From Azorinus chamasolen (Eukaryota > Mollusca > Bivalvia > Cardiida > Solecurtidae), in the NCBI GenBank assembly GCA_963576725.1, contig OY755251.1, positions 37,703,246 to 37,767,245 on the forward strand: DNA of 64,000 nt, read 5' to 3'. Under the pieces are notes generated by a model, which saw only the letters and a list, made by a program, of their open reading frames with translations, was not told where the DNA came from and did not search any database. The translations under genes and the position numbers were made by a program. This document shows, piece by piece, positions 54,101 to 60,999 of the stretch (the stretch's first letter is position 1; the number at the start of each line of letters is the position of its first letter).

Positions 54101-54776
54101 ATATTTCTTTATAACTATTTTGTTAATGAATATTCAGTAGGTACTGAAAGTTGGCCTAAATACAGAACAGGGAAAAGGGTTAAAGCAAAGCAGCTGCCTG
54201 CCTTAAACACAAACTACTTGATGTAATTTAGTGACCATTATAGAGAGGTTTTACTGTACTGTTACACTTTCCCTGCTCTATATTTATTCCAAATTTTCAT
54301 GGACAGAATAGTTATAATGAATTATGGAAGGTGGAACGTTGTAGCCATTTTTGGAAACTAAAGAAGGGTATCTGTCAAATTCCATCAGCAAACAGAGCAG
54401 ACCCTGATCAGATGGCTCCTACAGGGTCCGTCTGATCTGGGTCTATTCTGATTGCAAATGCTTGAAAATGTGTTTATATGAAGGAAGGGGATAATAAAAT
54501 AATATAATTAATATGATTAATATATTCACAATGTCATTATTCAAATTCTTACATGAATATTCATCAGGTAAAGAATTAACATATACCCCAATGGTGTTGC
54601 TTTGATTCTATGACCAGTACCCCTGAAGTATCTTCTCTAGTAACAGGTGTACACTTTATTTTCAGGGAACACTCTGAGCAACTTGTTGATGATCGTACCA
54701 CCATTGGTTACAATATACCTGCTGATCAAACAGAAATTTGAGAAGAAATTCATCGCTTGTCATCTCAGTCTTCTGA
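33080..54776 (+). CDS. ACER3: Alkaline ceramidase 3 gene, first two coding exons, 3' part outside window
   Basis: Exon 1 (33080-33167) and exon 2 (54666-54776) join in phase 1 to read through a Trp codon split T|GG. The product runs [54 protein letters not shown], the N-terminal pattern of animal ACER3. Known of the family: a seven-membrane-span, zinc-dependent amidase of ER/Golgi that splits ceramide (preferring unsaturated long acyl chains) to sphingosine and fatty acid. The catalytic segments (the Gly-Ser...Phe-His block in TM2-3 and the late HxxxH) come in later exons; I found none between 54777 and 64000. The 21.5-kb intron holds a Harbinger remnant, two minisatellites and many MITEs. 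Confidence 0.88.
33168..34456. other. Start of ACER3 intron 1, mostly unique sequence
   Basis: Contains a type IV hairpin MITE at about 33590-33725 (GACAATTCTAAAGAGTGGTC) and a short tandem of GTCAGGTAGATTT units at 34271-34327. No exon seen. Confidence 0.6.
34457..34900 (-). mobile_element. Two TTAA MITEs in tandem (types I and II)
   Basis: 34457-34610 is a type I copy truncated after its hairpin. 34635-34900 is a full type II copy from TTAACCCTTTCCATCATATA to GGGAAAGGGTTTA with hairpin GCTCCTATAGGAGC. Confidence 0.65.
34901..36049. other. Intronic stretch without a recognised gene
   Basis: Includes a TTTTATTTTATTTTATTTTA run (35072-35093). Near the end it has inverted ACCGTTCCGGTAGAACGGT and repeated ACGGTAGA motifs (35930-36005) that look like part of an unidentified repeat. 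Confidence 0.5.
36050..37263 (-). mobile_element. Helentron-like element, family 3, with dimeric cores
   Basis: On the minus strand it starts CAAGGGCATGTTGTATTGCT (37263) and ends with hairpin AGTCCCCCAACCGG...CCGGTGGGGGACT before TAAT. The 5' AAGTCCCCCACCGG complements the 3' stem. A TCTG/CCGT microsatellite (36098-36150) adjoins the 3' end. Inside, two related cores of about 155 bp alternate, so the repeat period is about 315 bp (TCACRCTTCNTGTCCGGG at 36147, 36462, 36778). Confidence 0.7.
37285..37721 (-). mobile_element. TTAA MITE type II with 187-bp internal tandem duplication
   Basis: TTAACCTTTTCCTTCATATA to GGGAAAGGGTTAA. The block from CACATTTGCAAACAGAGAAG to GTAGGACTAGTTATTG occurs at about 37319-37500 and 37506-37687, nearly identical, so a recent event. 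The central hairpin is shortened in both. 37722-38136 shows no gene. Confidence 0.75.
38138..38383. mobile_element. TTAA MITE type III
   Basis: TTAACCCTTTCCTCCACAAA to GGGAATGACTTAA. Hairpin GATAAATAGAGCATTAATTT...GCTCTATTTATC with a poly-A insertion at 38349-38362. Confidence 0.7.
38398..38814. mobile_element. TTAA MITE type I then type III
   Basis: 38398-38587 is a type I right part (GGCAGAAACTGTAGAACCAA, hairpin). 38586-38814 is a type III copy with hairpin GCATTTACTCCTATAGGAGC. They share the TTAA at about 38585. Confidence 0.65.
38900..39275 (+). repeat. tRNA-derived SINE, one clear head plus a degraded second copy
   Basis: AGAAGCTCAGTGGTTAGAGT (box A-like) and GGTACGAGTCCTGG (box B-like) at 38917-38970, then a tail with ATACATACATGTATGTATAC. 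39160-39275 repeats the pattern (GTGACTCAGTAGTGGC, CAAAGGCC-like) with many changes. Confidence 0.65.
39504..39728. mobile_element. TTAA MITE type III
   Basis: TTAACCCTTTCCTCCATAAA to GGGAATGGGTTAA, with hairpin GTGATAAATAGAGCATTTGC / GCAAATGCTCTATTTATCAC, 20 bp and perfect. Confidence 0.75.
39743..39846 (+). repeat. 5S rRNA-like fragment, tandemly doubled
   Basis: CTGGCTGGATGGGTGACCGC occurs twice, 48 bp apart. GGATGGGTGACCGC is the box C region of the 5S rRNA internal promoter, here within AGTTAGTAATGGACTGC-type flanks. It is a fragment, perhaps a 5S-derived SINE head; not a full 5S gene. Confidence 0.55.
39938..40126 (-). mobile_element. TTAA MITE type I
   Basis: TTAACTCTTTACTCCATTTA to AGTAAAGGATTAA with a complete hairpin (GCAGACCCAGATCAGAGGGT...CTCTGATCAGGGTCTGC). 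Confidence 0.65.
40447..40955. mobile_element. TTAA MITE remnants
   Basis: 40447-40626 is a type I copy lacking the second hairpin arm. 40738-40950 is a diverged copy ending GAGATAAAGGGTTTA. Another hairpin (GTGTAGATCCAGATCGGGGG) is at about 41003-41060; 41061-41554 has no recognised gene. Confidence 0.5.
41555..41800 (-). mobile_element. TTAA MITE type I
   Basis: AAACCTTTACTCAATAAATA to GGAGTAAAGGTTAA, with hairpin GCAGACCCAGATCAGATGGC...GGATCAGGGTCTGC and the full arm. Confidence 0.65.
41945..42203 (-). mobile_element. TTAA MITE type II, full length
   Basis: TTAACCCTTTCCCTCATATG to GGGAAAGGGTTAA, 259 bp, with the type II arm and hairpin GCTCCTAGAGGAGC. A scrap of type IV MITE (TTTCTCCACCAAACCTTATG) lies just before, at 41870. 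Confidence 0.7.
42572..43052. mobile_element. TTAA MITE type III (hairpin half lost) followed by type I
   Basis: 42572-42773 has both type III ends but only the left hairpin arm. 42812-43052 is a full type I copy ending GGAGTAAAGGGTTAA with hairpin GCTCCTATAGGAGTCGTCTG. Confidence 0.65.
43504..43944. mobile_element. Type V MITE split by a TTAA element
   Basis: Left half ends GGTGGCTGC at 43562 and right half resumes TGCATGG at 43813. The stem CAGAAAGCTCCTAGAAGAGC and the end GGAGTTTTACT are present. Joining the halves across one TTAA restores the family's GGTTGCTTAATGC sequence. Confidence 0.7.
43563..43812. mobile_element. TTAA-flanked MITE, sixth type, nested
   Basis: TTAACTCTTTGGGCACCAAA to TTGGTGCCGAAAGAGTTAA, 250 bp including both TTAA copies. 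Central hairpin GATCAGATGCCACCTTGAAA / AGGTGGCATCTGACCTGGGA. Its terminal 14 bp inverted repeat differs from the other TTAA families. Confidence 0.75.
44184..44412 (+). mobile_element. TTAA MITE type I
   Basis: CCTTCCCTGTTGCATATTTA through a shortened hairpin to GAGGGAAATGTTTAA. Surrounding bases to 44871 show only another hairpin fragment at 44493-44560. Confidence 0.55.
44872..45053. mobile_element. Type V Tc1/mariner-like MITE, reference copy
   Basis: CAGTAAAACCCCTCTAATGC at the left and GCATTTGAGGTTTTACTG at the right, flanked by TA on each side. The stem TTGCTTAATGCAGGACAAAAG pairs with the right-hand CTTTTGTCCTGCATTAA. Confidence 0.75.
45194..45674 (+). mobile_element. Type I MITE containing a nested type II MITE
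   Basis: The type I copy runs 45194-45372 and 45614-45674. A complete type II copy, 45373-45613, interrupts its central hairpin (GGGTC|TTAA...TTAA|CTCTGTTTGC). The inner copy has both TTAACCCTTT ends and hairpin CGGCTCCTATAGGAGCCG. Confidence 0.75.
46235..46849. mobile_element. Two TTAA MITEs of type I
   Basis: 46235-46481 in minus orientation with a full hairpin (GTAGACCCAGAGCAGACAGC). 46604-46849 in plus orientation, degraded at the centre, ending GTAAAGGGTTAA. Fragments of further copies are at 45880-46130. Confidence 0.6.
47155..47320. repeat. Type IV hairpin MITE
   Basis: AACTTCTTTATTTCTCAACT, then ACTCTTAAGAATCATCTC with the matching right arm, then CAGGGTTTGGTGGAGAAATA. An outer arm GTACGCACATTTATC closes it. 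Confidence 0.65.
47384..48105. mobile_element. Three TTAA MITEs end to end (types II, I, II)
   Basis: 47384-47632 type II; 47629-47904 type I with a 29-bp unit (TTTGTGTAAAAACAATGACA) present three times at 47632-47725; 47901-48105 type II in minus orientation with half its hairpin lost. Neighbours share single TTAA sites. Confidence 0.7.
48164..49559 (-). mobile_element. PIF/Harbinger-type element, decayed
   Basis: Terminal inverted repeats GGGGTCATTTCACCGAG (48165) and CTCGGTGAAATGACCCC (49558), flanked by TAA (48161-48163, 49560-49562), fit the 3-bp TWA target of PIF/Harbinger. Base composition is much richer in G+C and in GGTCG/GATCG motifs than its surroundings. It holds a transposase-like fragment (48596-48880). 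Confidence 0.75.
48596..48880 (-). pseudogene. PIF/Harbinger transposase-like N-terminal fragment
   Basis: The frame reads [20 protein letters not shown], then [20 protein letters not shown] and [19 protein letters not shown]. [20 protein letters not shown] with a following D-T and R-x-x-I-x-P is the block just upstream of the DDE domain in Harbinger-type nucleases. It stops after about 95 residues; no DDE residues are present. A relic, not a functional gene. Confidence 0.7.
49563..50226. other. Intronic stretch with MITE scraps
   Basis: TTAACCCTTTCCCTTAGAAC at 49830 opens an unassigned repeat. 50104-50226 is a type I/II hairpin region (GTAGACCCAGATCGGAAGAC...TCTGCTCTGTTTGC) running straight into the 38-bp minisatellite. 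No gene seen. Confidence 0.5.
50227..50912 (+). repeat. Minisatellite, 38-bp unit, about 18 copies
   Basis: Near-identical units containing TTATACCACTACCAAACCAA and CTCTTGTTTATACATGTA. The only variation is AAACCAACT / AAATCAACT / AAATCGACT, with the first type at the left end. Because 38 is not a multiple of 3, all three forward frames stay open, giving the spurious frames of 240-289 codons. Confidence 0.95.
50933..51183 (-). mobile_element. TTAA MITE type II with unusual flanks
   Basis: TTAACCCTTTCCTTCATGCA at the left. The right end lacks GGAAAGGG and reads ACAGGCTCAAGTGGTTAA. The left flank is also GGCTCAAGTGGTTAA, so a 15-bp direct repeat brackets it. Confidence 0.65.
51280..51792. mobile_element. 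TTAA MITE type I with internal duplication, then a cut copy
   Basis: 51280-51647: the segment from GTTATAATGGTACATG to AAGCAAACAG occurs twice (about 51360-51436 and 51475-51550). 51654-51792 is a minus-orientation copy ended abruptly by the Helentron-like element at 51794. Confidence 0.65.
51794..53704 (-). mobile_element. Helentron-like element, family 4, about eight cores
   Basis: On the minus strand it starts CAAGAGTACCGCATACGGTA (53704; hairpin GTACCG CATA CGGTAC) and ends at hairpin ATACGACCACC...GGTGGGCGTAT before TAAAA. The 5' ATACGCCCAC complements the 3' stem. The TTCG microsatellite is at 51848-51930. Cores of about 155-165 bp contain GGGAAAACTATTTGAGAGAT and CAAGATCTGAAGCTGAGT. 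Confidence 0.75.
53861..54256. mobile_element. TA-flanked MITE split by a TTAA MITE
   Basis: CAGTGAAACCTCTCTATAAC and TATAGAGAGGTTTTACTG form the ends, with TA on both sides. The inner stem GGCAGCTGGCTGC / GCAGCTGCCTGCC is interrupted at its TTAA by 53928-54183. Confidence 0.75.
53928..54183 (-). mobile_element. TTAA MITE type II, nested
   Basis: TTAACCCTTTACCTCATGCA to GGAAAAGGGTTAA with full arm and hairpin (GCTTCTATAGGAGC). It sits in the TTAA at the loop of the host MITE. Confidence 0.75.
54262..54580 (+). mobile_element. TTAA MITE type II and a type I tail just upstream of ACER3 exon 2
   Basis: 54262-54492 runs from TTTCCCTGCTCTATATTTAT to GAAGGAAGGGGATAA with hairpin. 54493-54580 is a type I end (TTCTTACATGAATATTCATC). 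Exon 2 begins 86 bases later. Confidence 0.6.
54666..54776 (+). CDS. ACER3: ACER3 exon 2
   Basis: A 111-nt exon with acceptor ATTTTCAG and donor GTAAGT, phase 1 in and out. It encodes the second base pair of Trp30, then [20 protein letters not shown] (first transmembrane segment, with the family-typical NTxSNxxMIxPP) and [16 protein letters not shown]. Very similar in layout to the human second exon. It lies between a piggyBac-like MITE and a small hairpin-MITE remnant. Confidence 0.9.
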
Positions 54777-54954
54777 GTAAGTAATCCTCAGTACTGGTAG
54801 GTAACTCATATCACCTAATAGAGACGCTTTATCCCGCCTTTTGATGCCTTTGCAAACAGAGTAGACCCATATCAGTCGGCTCCTGTGGGAGCCTGAGTTT
54901 TATACATTCTGATCAGAGGTCCAGATAAGATTTATATAAGTAAATTAAAATGGT

Positions 54955-55110
54955 TTCAACATTTTACAATAACTTCTTTATTTCTCCATTAAACCCTATG
55001 TTATGACCACTCAGCGCGGAACTACTACTCTATGCCATAGCATAGGGTTTGGTGGATAAATGACAATTTTCGTATTTGAGTACGCCCATTTATCTGTTGC
55101 TCTGCCTTCT
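54955..55110. repeat. Type IV hairpin MITE, loop rearranged
   Basis: ACTTCTTTATTTCTCCATTA and CATAGGGTTTGGTGGATAAA form the arms. The usual ACTCTTTAGAATCGTC core is replaced by ACTCAGCGCGGAACTACTAC. Confidence 0.6.
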
Positions 55111-55120
55111 GGTACATATA

Positions 55121-55439
55121 CAGTTGAACTTCAATATCTCCAATTTCAAGGGACCACTCAAATTAGATCGAGATAACAGAAATTCGAGTTATCCGATATC
55201 TGATCTGAATACTTTCTTAAGTCAACAGCTTAATGCAGGTCGAAAGTAATGCTGAAAGATCGTGTAGGAGCTTTCAGCATTACTTTAGACCTGCATTAAA
55301 GTGTGTCACATGTTTCTAGATATGCGTAGTAATACATTTTAGAGCAATTCTATATTTTAAGTTTTGGAAGGACTTAACTTTTAGTTCGAGTTATCCAGAA
55401 GTTCGAGTTATCCGAGTTCATGATATCGAAGTTCAACTG
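55121..55439. mobile_element. Pogo/Tigger-like MITE
   Basis: CAGTTGAACTTCAATATCTC at the left and GATATCGAAGTTCAACTG at the right, flanked by TA dinucleotides. Contains GTTCGAGTTATCC motifs and a central hairpin CTGAAAGATCGTGTAGGAGC...GCATTACTTTAGACC. No transposase. Confidence 0.75.
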
Positions 55440-55837
55440 TATAGAGGAAAAGTTAAAATTCGCCAAAATATGGACGCAAATGACCAGATTTACCCCTCAA
55501 GCACCTGTGGCTATTAGGGTATACATGTACTTGCAATGTCACAGTTTGTATTGGATTAAAAAGTGACTACAGATTATATCAAAGCGCTGAAAGCGCTGAA
55601 GGCCTGGGGATCTTAAAGCTGACTAGTGTAGGTACAAAAGATAACATGATAGCAAAATAAAGATTTGTATATTTATTTTGAATGGTATCATTTGAAGAAA
55701 GTAACAGTTAAATCGAAAGCTACAAAATAAAAAGAGGTCCAAGAGGGAGAGCTATAGCTTTTGGGGACAATTGAAGCCTAAAAAACGAAGGATTCTGCAC
55801 TACAGTCTTGGACCTTTTACTTGTATTTGTATAAAGC

Positions 55838-55920
55838 ATATCGAGGGTTTGGTGCAAAACTATTCTAACTCCTTCACTTTGTGAAGGAGTTAGAATAGTT
55901 TTGCACCAAACCCTCGATAT
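55838..55920. repeat. Perfect 40-bp-arm palindrome with 3-base loop
   Basis: ATATCGAGGGTTTGGTGCAA... (55838-55877) is followed by TTT and its exact reverse complement (55881-55920). I see no mismatch in 40 bp. No terminal repeats of a larger element were recognised around it. Confidence 0.9.
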
Positions 55921-57395
55921 CATGTACATGGGTAAAATTTGTGGAAAATGGTAAAAGAAAGTAAATGCATTCAAATGAAAGCAAGAGAATCAAGAAGGAA
56001 AGTAACAATTAGTGAATCTGCAAACTTCAGAAACACATGTTCCTACATTTCTTTCTCAGATGTGTTGCTTTTATTGGAATAACATCCTGAAAGGCACATA
56101 ATATTTACACTCCAGAGCAACAGTTTCAATATCAACATTAGGGAAGAATAAAAGAAATTGCATTTAATAGACAATACTGGCACAAAGCTGCATATTACAG
56201 GTCGGTCCATGTTTGTTCAGTAAAACCTTCCGACTATCACATAATAAAGGCTAATTGATTGTAAGACAGGAGACAGCATATAACAATAGGAAAGCAAGAC
56301 AGAAAGCTACTGAAGGAGCTATCTGTTTTGATCTCAATTTGATTTTATGCCACCTGCCTTGAACACGAAATGATTAATTATCAATGTAAGTTTGTGTTTG
56401 TGATAGAGACAGTAGAACAAACGGAAAGTTGCCTAAACCAATGGATATGTCATCTTTTTATCTCCTGTACTGAAGAGAAAAGTTCCATGACATACATAAA
56501 TGAATAGGCACAATAAGAGATATTTACTATATTCTATAGCTGGTAGTTCATGAAGACTGAAGGGATGTCTTTCTCTTATATAAGAACATTAAATTTTCCT
56601 CCATAGTTCAATGGTTCACAGTCATGATCATATACCATAAGAAATATATTCTATATCCTAGCAGTTGATAGCTTAAAGTAGGCTGAAAATAAAGCAGAAA
56701 GCACCTTAAGGCGCATTCTACTGAACTTTCAATCTGCTGAAAGTGGACACCTGTCTTCATAACTAGAAACAGGTTATTGGGTTAAGGATTTACTCATTTA
56801 GCAACATAGCCAGCCCGCTTTAAGAAATGACCTTACAAGGTAATGGTAAATTTTTGAAACAGTTATCAACTAGTGACAACTGTCATTATATCCGGTGAAA
56901 GAAAGGCACAATATAAATATTATCACAGCATCACAAAGCATAAATTTTTAACATGAAAAGCATAATAAATGATATTGTGTTTGTAAGGCACTTTCATTAG
57001 TATGATCGAGCAAGACGAAAACACAAAAAAAAAGAAAATGCATGTAATTGAGCTACTCAATTAAATACTATTTATTTGTCATTCAAGCTATAGACATGTC
57101 TTACCAAAATCTAAATCATGTTGAGTAAAGAAATACCTAGCAGGAAAATCAACTTTAGATTTGTCACTATATAATATTGATAGTAACAGTATGTAGATGA
57201 TTTTGGACATCAAGCAAATTACAAGTACAAGACAAAAGATGCACTTAGATACTGTGTTAAGTACGATTTAGCAATTTGGTAGAACCATGGACTTTCCATA
57301 AATCAACAGATTGACATATTTTATTGAATGAGTAAAAGGTAAAATGTGACTGTGGGTAACAAAGGTGAAGTTGTGCACAGAAGACACGTTCATAA
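55921..57395. other. Region without a recognised gene
   Basis: AT-rich. Contains weak hairpins at 56265-56360 (AAAGCTACTGAAGGAGCTATCT) and 56665-56760 (AGAAAGCACCTTAAGGCGCATTCT) resembling the type V centre. No ACER3 exon 3 signature was found. Confidence 0.55.
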
Positions 57396-58034
57396 GATGA
57401 GGTGTAATTTGGATTTTATACAAAAACAGAAAACAATACTGAGAAAGACTGAGCATGAGCAACAAGGGTCAAACTGTACAAACAAGAGTAAACATGTTAT
57501 AAAAGTGACAAAACTAAAACTGAGAAAGGCAATAGACATATATCAAATGTGTTATTGACTTCTCAATGGTTTAAATCAAGAATGACATATTCAAAACCTA
57601 CCACTTTCAGACAGAGGCATAAAATATCCAGTGCAACAAGGTTGAAAATGAAGAAATTCGGATTTGAATATTGCCATCATTGCATACCACCTCTTTGAAT
57701 CTAACAAAGATGAGGAGGAATTTGGATTTCACACACAAAGAAAAAACAAAACTGAGAAAGACTGAGCATGAGCAACAAGGGTGAAACTGTACAAACAAGA
57801 GAAAACATGTTAGAAAACTCACAAAAATAAACTGAGAAAGGCAATAGACATATTTCAAATGTGTTATTGACTTCTCAATGGTTTTTATCAAGAATGACAT
57901 ATTCAAAACCTACCACTTTCACTTTTTTCAGACTAAGGCATAAAATATCCGATGCAACAAGGTTGAAAAAAGTGAAATTCGGTTTTAGAATCTTGCCATC
58001 TTTGCATACCACCCCTTTTAAATCTAACAAACTA
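57396..58034. repeat. Tandem duplication, about 320-bp unit
   Basis: 57396-57710 and 57711-58034 share GAGAAAGACTGAGCATGAGC, GAAAGGCAATAGACATAT and GACATATTCAAAACCTACCA with modest divergence. Short open frames on both strands follow the duplication and resemble nothing known. Confidence 0.8.
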
Positions 58035-58625
58035 CATAAGCACTTCTTATAGAAATATATAATGATAAGGGTATATATTATATGCCTTTATGTGATATCA
58101 AGCTTTCCGAGTCTCATCTGATCAGCCAAATACTAGACCTCGTTTTCAATAAGAGTGATGTTATGTATAAGCACAGCGTTATATCTGAGGGCATGAAAGA
58201 GTTCTTGTTCTGCCTCAAATATTTCTGGATAGGAAATGATTTAAACAACTATTTATTTGTTACTGTGGTATATAAAGGCATATAATAAATACATGACCAG
58301 TTGGCAGGCTTTACACTGTTTGCATAGGACAGGTGTACTTATCACAGGTACACTATTAGTTAATGCCAAGTAAAGCTAGTTACTAGGGTAGAATGTGTTA
58401 ACAATGAATGAAATCCTAACATAACATATGAAGACTATTTAAGTTGTTGTCAACAATCCATGCAAAGGTTATAAACAAGGAAATAAAAAGTGAATGACAA
58501 AAATTCATGATTACTATCTTTTTTAAATATAAACTTTAACTACATGTTGTTTTTTTCAGTGAATAGTTGACAACAGCTAAAATAGTCTTCATAATATTAT
58601 GTTAGTGATTGCTATTTTCCAACTT

Positions 58626-59095
58626 CATACACCCCATCCCAGCACTTATTCTGAAGACTATTAGTGGAGTATTTTTACCTGTCGTTTACACTCATTCAAT
58701 ATGCAAACAGTGTAGACCCAGATCATAGGGCTCCTACTCCTCCAGGAGCCCTCTGGTCTGGGTCTGCACGATTTTGCAACTCCATACCCAATCCCAGCAC
58801 TTATAACTAATTCTGAAGACTATCAGTGGAGTATTTTTACCTGTCATTTACACTCATTCAATAAACAGTGCAGACCCAGATCAGAGGGCTCCTACTCCTC
58901 CAGGAGCCCTCTGGTCTGGGTATGCACGGTTTTGCAACTCCATACACCCCATCCCAGCACTTATAACGTATTCTGAAGACTATCAGTGGAGTATTTTTAC
59001 CTGTCGTGTACACTCATTCAATATGCAAACAGTGCAGACCCAGTTCAGAGGGCTCCTGCTCCTGTAGGAGCTCTCTGGTCTGGGTCTTCACGGTT
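58626..59095. repeat. Three tandem copies of a hairpin-bearing unit of about 160 bp
   Basis: Each has ATCCCAGCACTTAT, GTGGAGTATTTTTACCTGTC and a hairpin GCAGACCCAGATCAGAGGGC / GCCCTCTGGTCTGGGT. The hairpin core is shared with the TTAA MITE centre but the flanks are not. Confidence 0.8.
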
Positions 59096-59434
59096 TATCA
59101 TTTTGTTAATTTATTGTTGAAATCATCACTTAATAAGAAGAAACTGTCTAGACTTGATTCTAAACTGAGACTGTCTATTAGAAGTATCAGAGTTAAATGA
59201 GTTCTTTTAACTTGAGAATAACATAACACATTGGCTCCACCTTGTGGCAGCACATAAGCATATCTGTGTAAAGTGGAGAAAATGTTATTCTGTCCAACTA
59301 GTACTAACTTTATGCAGAAGGACGACCGAAATATGTGCCTAGTCTTCTTACATGCAACAGAGCAGTGTACACAAATTTCAATAGCAAACAAGTATAACAA
59401 TAAAGTAAAAATAACTTTTATATTAACATTTAAA

Positions 59435-59610
59435 CAAGAGGGCCAGAATGGCCCTGACATCGCTCACCAGACAATCAGAGGAGAAGATTTTCAAAGTTTT
59501 CACTATATGTTTCTTTTGAAAACTTAACACCCTAGGGGCGGTGCCAATTTTGACCCCAGGGACACAATTTATATAACTTTTGTAGAGGACCTGAACATGA
59601 TGCTAAAAGA
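59435..59610 (+). mobile_element. Helentron-like family 1, 5' end with one core
   Basis: CAAGAGGGCCAGAATGGCCC, one core, then truncation at GATGCT before AAAAGAATG. Confidence 0.65.
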
Positions 59611-59673
59611 ATGAAGTGAAAGAATGGATAGAGCATTAGACCACTGGAACTTGTATTCTTTGGATGCTAGAAG

Positions 59674-59953
59674 CGGATTCTCCCACCACTAATGACCTAT
59701 GCAAACAGTTTGGATCCAGATCAGGCCCCACATAATGTGGGGCCTGATCTGATATCCAAATTGTTTGTAAATGAGACTGAACTTCTGAAAAACTTAGAAA
59801 GAAAGTGTGTAGTGGGATTCTCCCACCACTAATGACCTATGCAAACAGTTTGGATCCAGATCAGGGCCAACATAATGTGGTGCCTGATCTGATATCCAAA
59901 CTGTTTGTCAATGAGACTGAACGTCTGAAAAACTCAGAAAGAAAGTGTGTAGT
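59674..59953. repeat. Tandem pair of a 140-bp hairpin unit
   Basis: Two units from GGATTCTCCCACCACTAATG to GAAAGAAAGTGTGTAGT. Each centre is GGATCCAGATCAGGCCCCAC / GTGGGGCCTGATCTGATATC. The left unit's stem is perfect; the right has two changes. Confidence 0.8.
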
Positions 59954-59970
59954 TAGGATAACTTGTGAAT

Positions 59971-60421
59971 ATGCTGCAGACAACAATTTAGCAGATCACA
60001 AAATTACCCAGCATGCAAAGAGTTAAGCTGAAATTCACAACAGATATGCTCTATATTGATAGCTGGTAGCTTAATGCAGGGCATAGGTATGAAAAAAGCT
60101 TTAAGAGTACTCTGCATTTTGAGAATTATCCACAGTTTTCTCAATCTTAAATGAGTGTGTGTTATTTGTCTAAACACAATTTCTACTCTACTGATCAGGC
60201 TAAGGGTGATTATATAAGAACTCCCACTGACTGGTCTCAGCTAAGAGTGATATTAAGGAGAAACCTTTAGAATGTAGTTTCTGATATAAAGAAGAATATA
60301 CACACAGGGCAGGGCCAATTTTAACCCCAGAACTATGATACTTATAAAACTCAAAAAGTTATGCTAAGTAAATCTATACACCAAATATCTAAGCCCTGGG
60401 ACATGTAGTTTCTGACAAGAG
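59971..60421 (+). repeat. Repeat R, uninterrupted copy
   Basis: Matches 175-299 plus 2324-2653 with few differences. At 60090 it lacks the element present in the other copy (GGTAT-G-AAAAAAGC), so it records the empty site. Confidence 0.8.
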
Positions 60422-60999
60422 CGCTAACACACTCGTGAACTTCCGCCTATAACTGTGTTTCAGCGAACCGTTCGGTCGTTTAGTAAGAAATCACTACGCT
60501 GTTTCCCAAGCGTTCATTAATTTCGGACAATATTTTACCTCAATTTAACTTGCACAAACTTTTAAGAGAATCTGAATAAACTCATCTGTTCATTTGCACA
60601 ACACTCTTTCCGAGATCTAACTTGAAAACTAGCTGTTTTTCTGCGTATACAAGGGATTACTTGTTGAGTTAACCGGAAGAAGAAGAAGACTTTGTTGTTC
60701 GGGCTTTTTTCACGAGACGATTCGTGTCTGTGGACGCCTTAGTCTGCTTGATTTTGCTTGATAAATCCTTACCGAAAAGCCAAATTCTTAAAACAATAAT
60801 CCAATTCCACTGCGTATTAAGCGTTTGAATGAATGTTGTAAAAAACTACCACTGATTTGGATCGGAAAGAAAAGTATAAACAGAATTGTTGCAGCATTGC
60901 TGTGTGCATTGTAAGGGTGGGCAGTCGTATTACAAACTCAATGGCCATGGGGTCTTTCGACCCCAGGCCAAAAATGCGATCTGTAGAAATTCTCATATT
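60422..60999. other. Unassigned sequence
   Basis: Local composition shift (ACCGTTCGGTCG, AGAAGAAGAAGAAGACTTTG) and a self-complementary GGCCATGGGGTCTTTCGACC at 60942. Frames of about 60 codons on both strands at 60817-61042 overlap and resemble nothing known. Confidence 0.4.

Noticed and set aside
55720..55974. 84-codon minus-strand frame
   Set aside because: It spans the perfect palindrome, which makes both strands open; no independent support.
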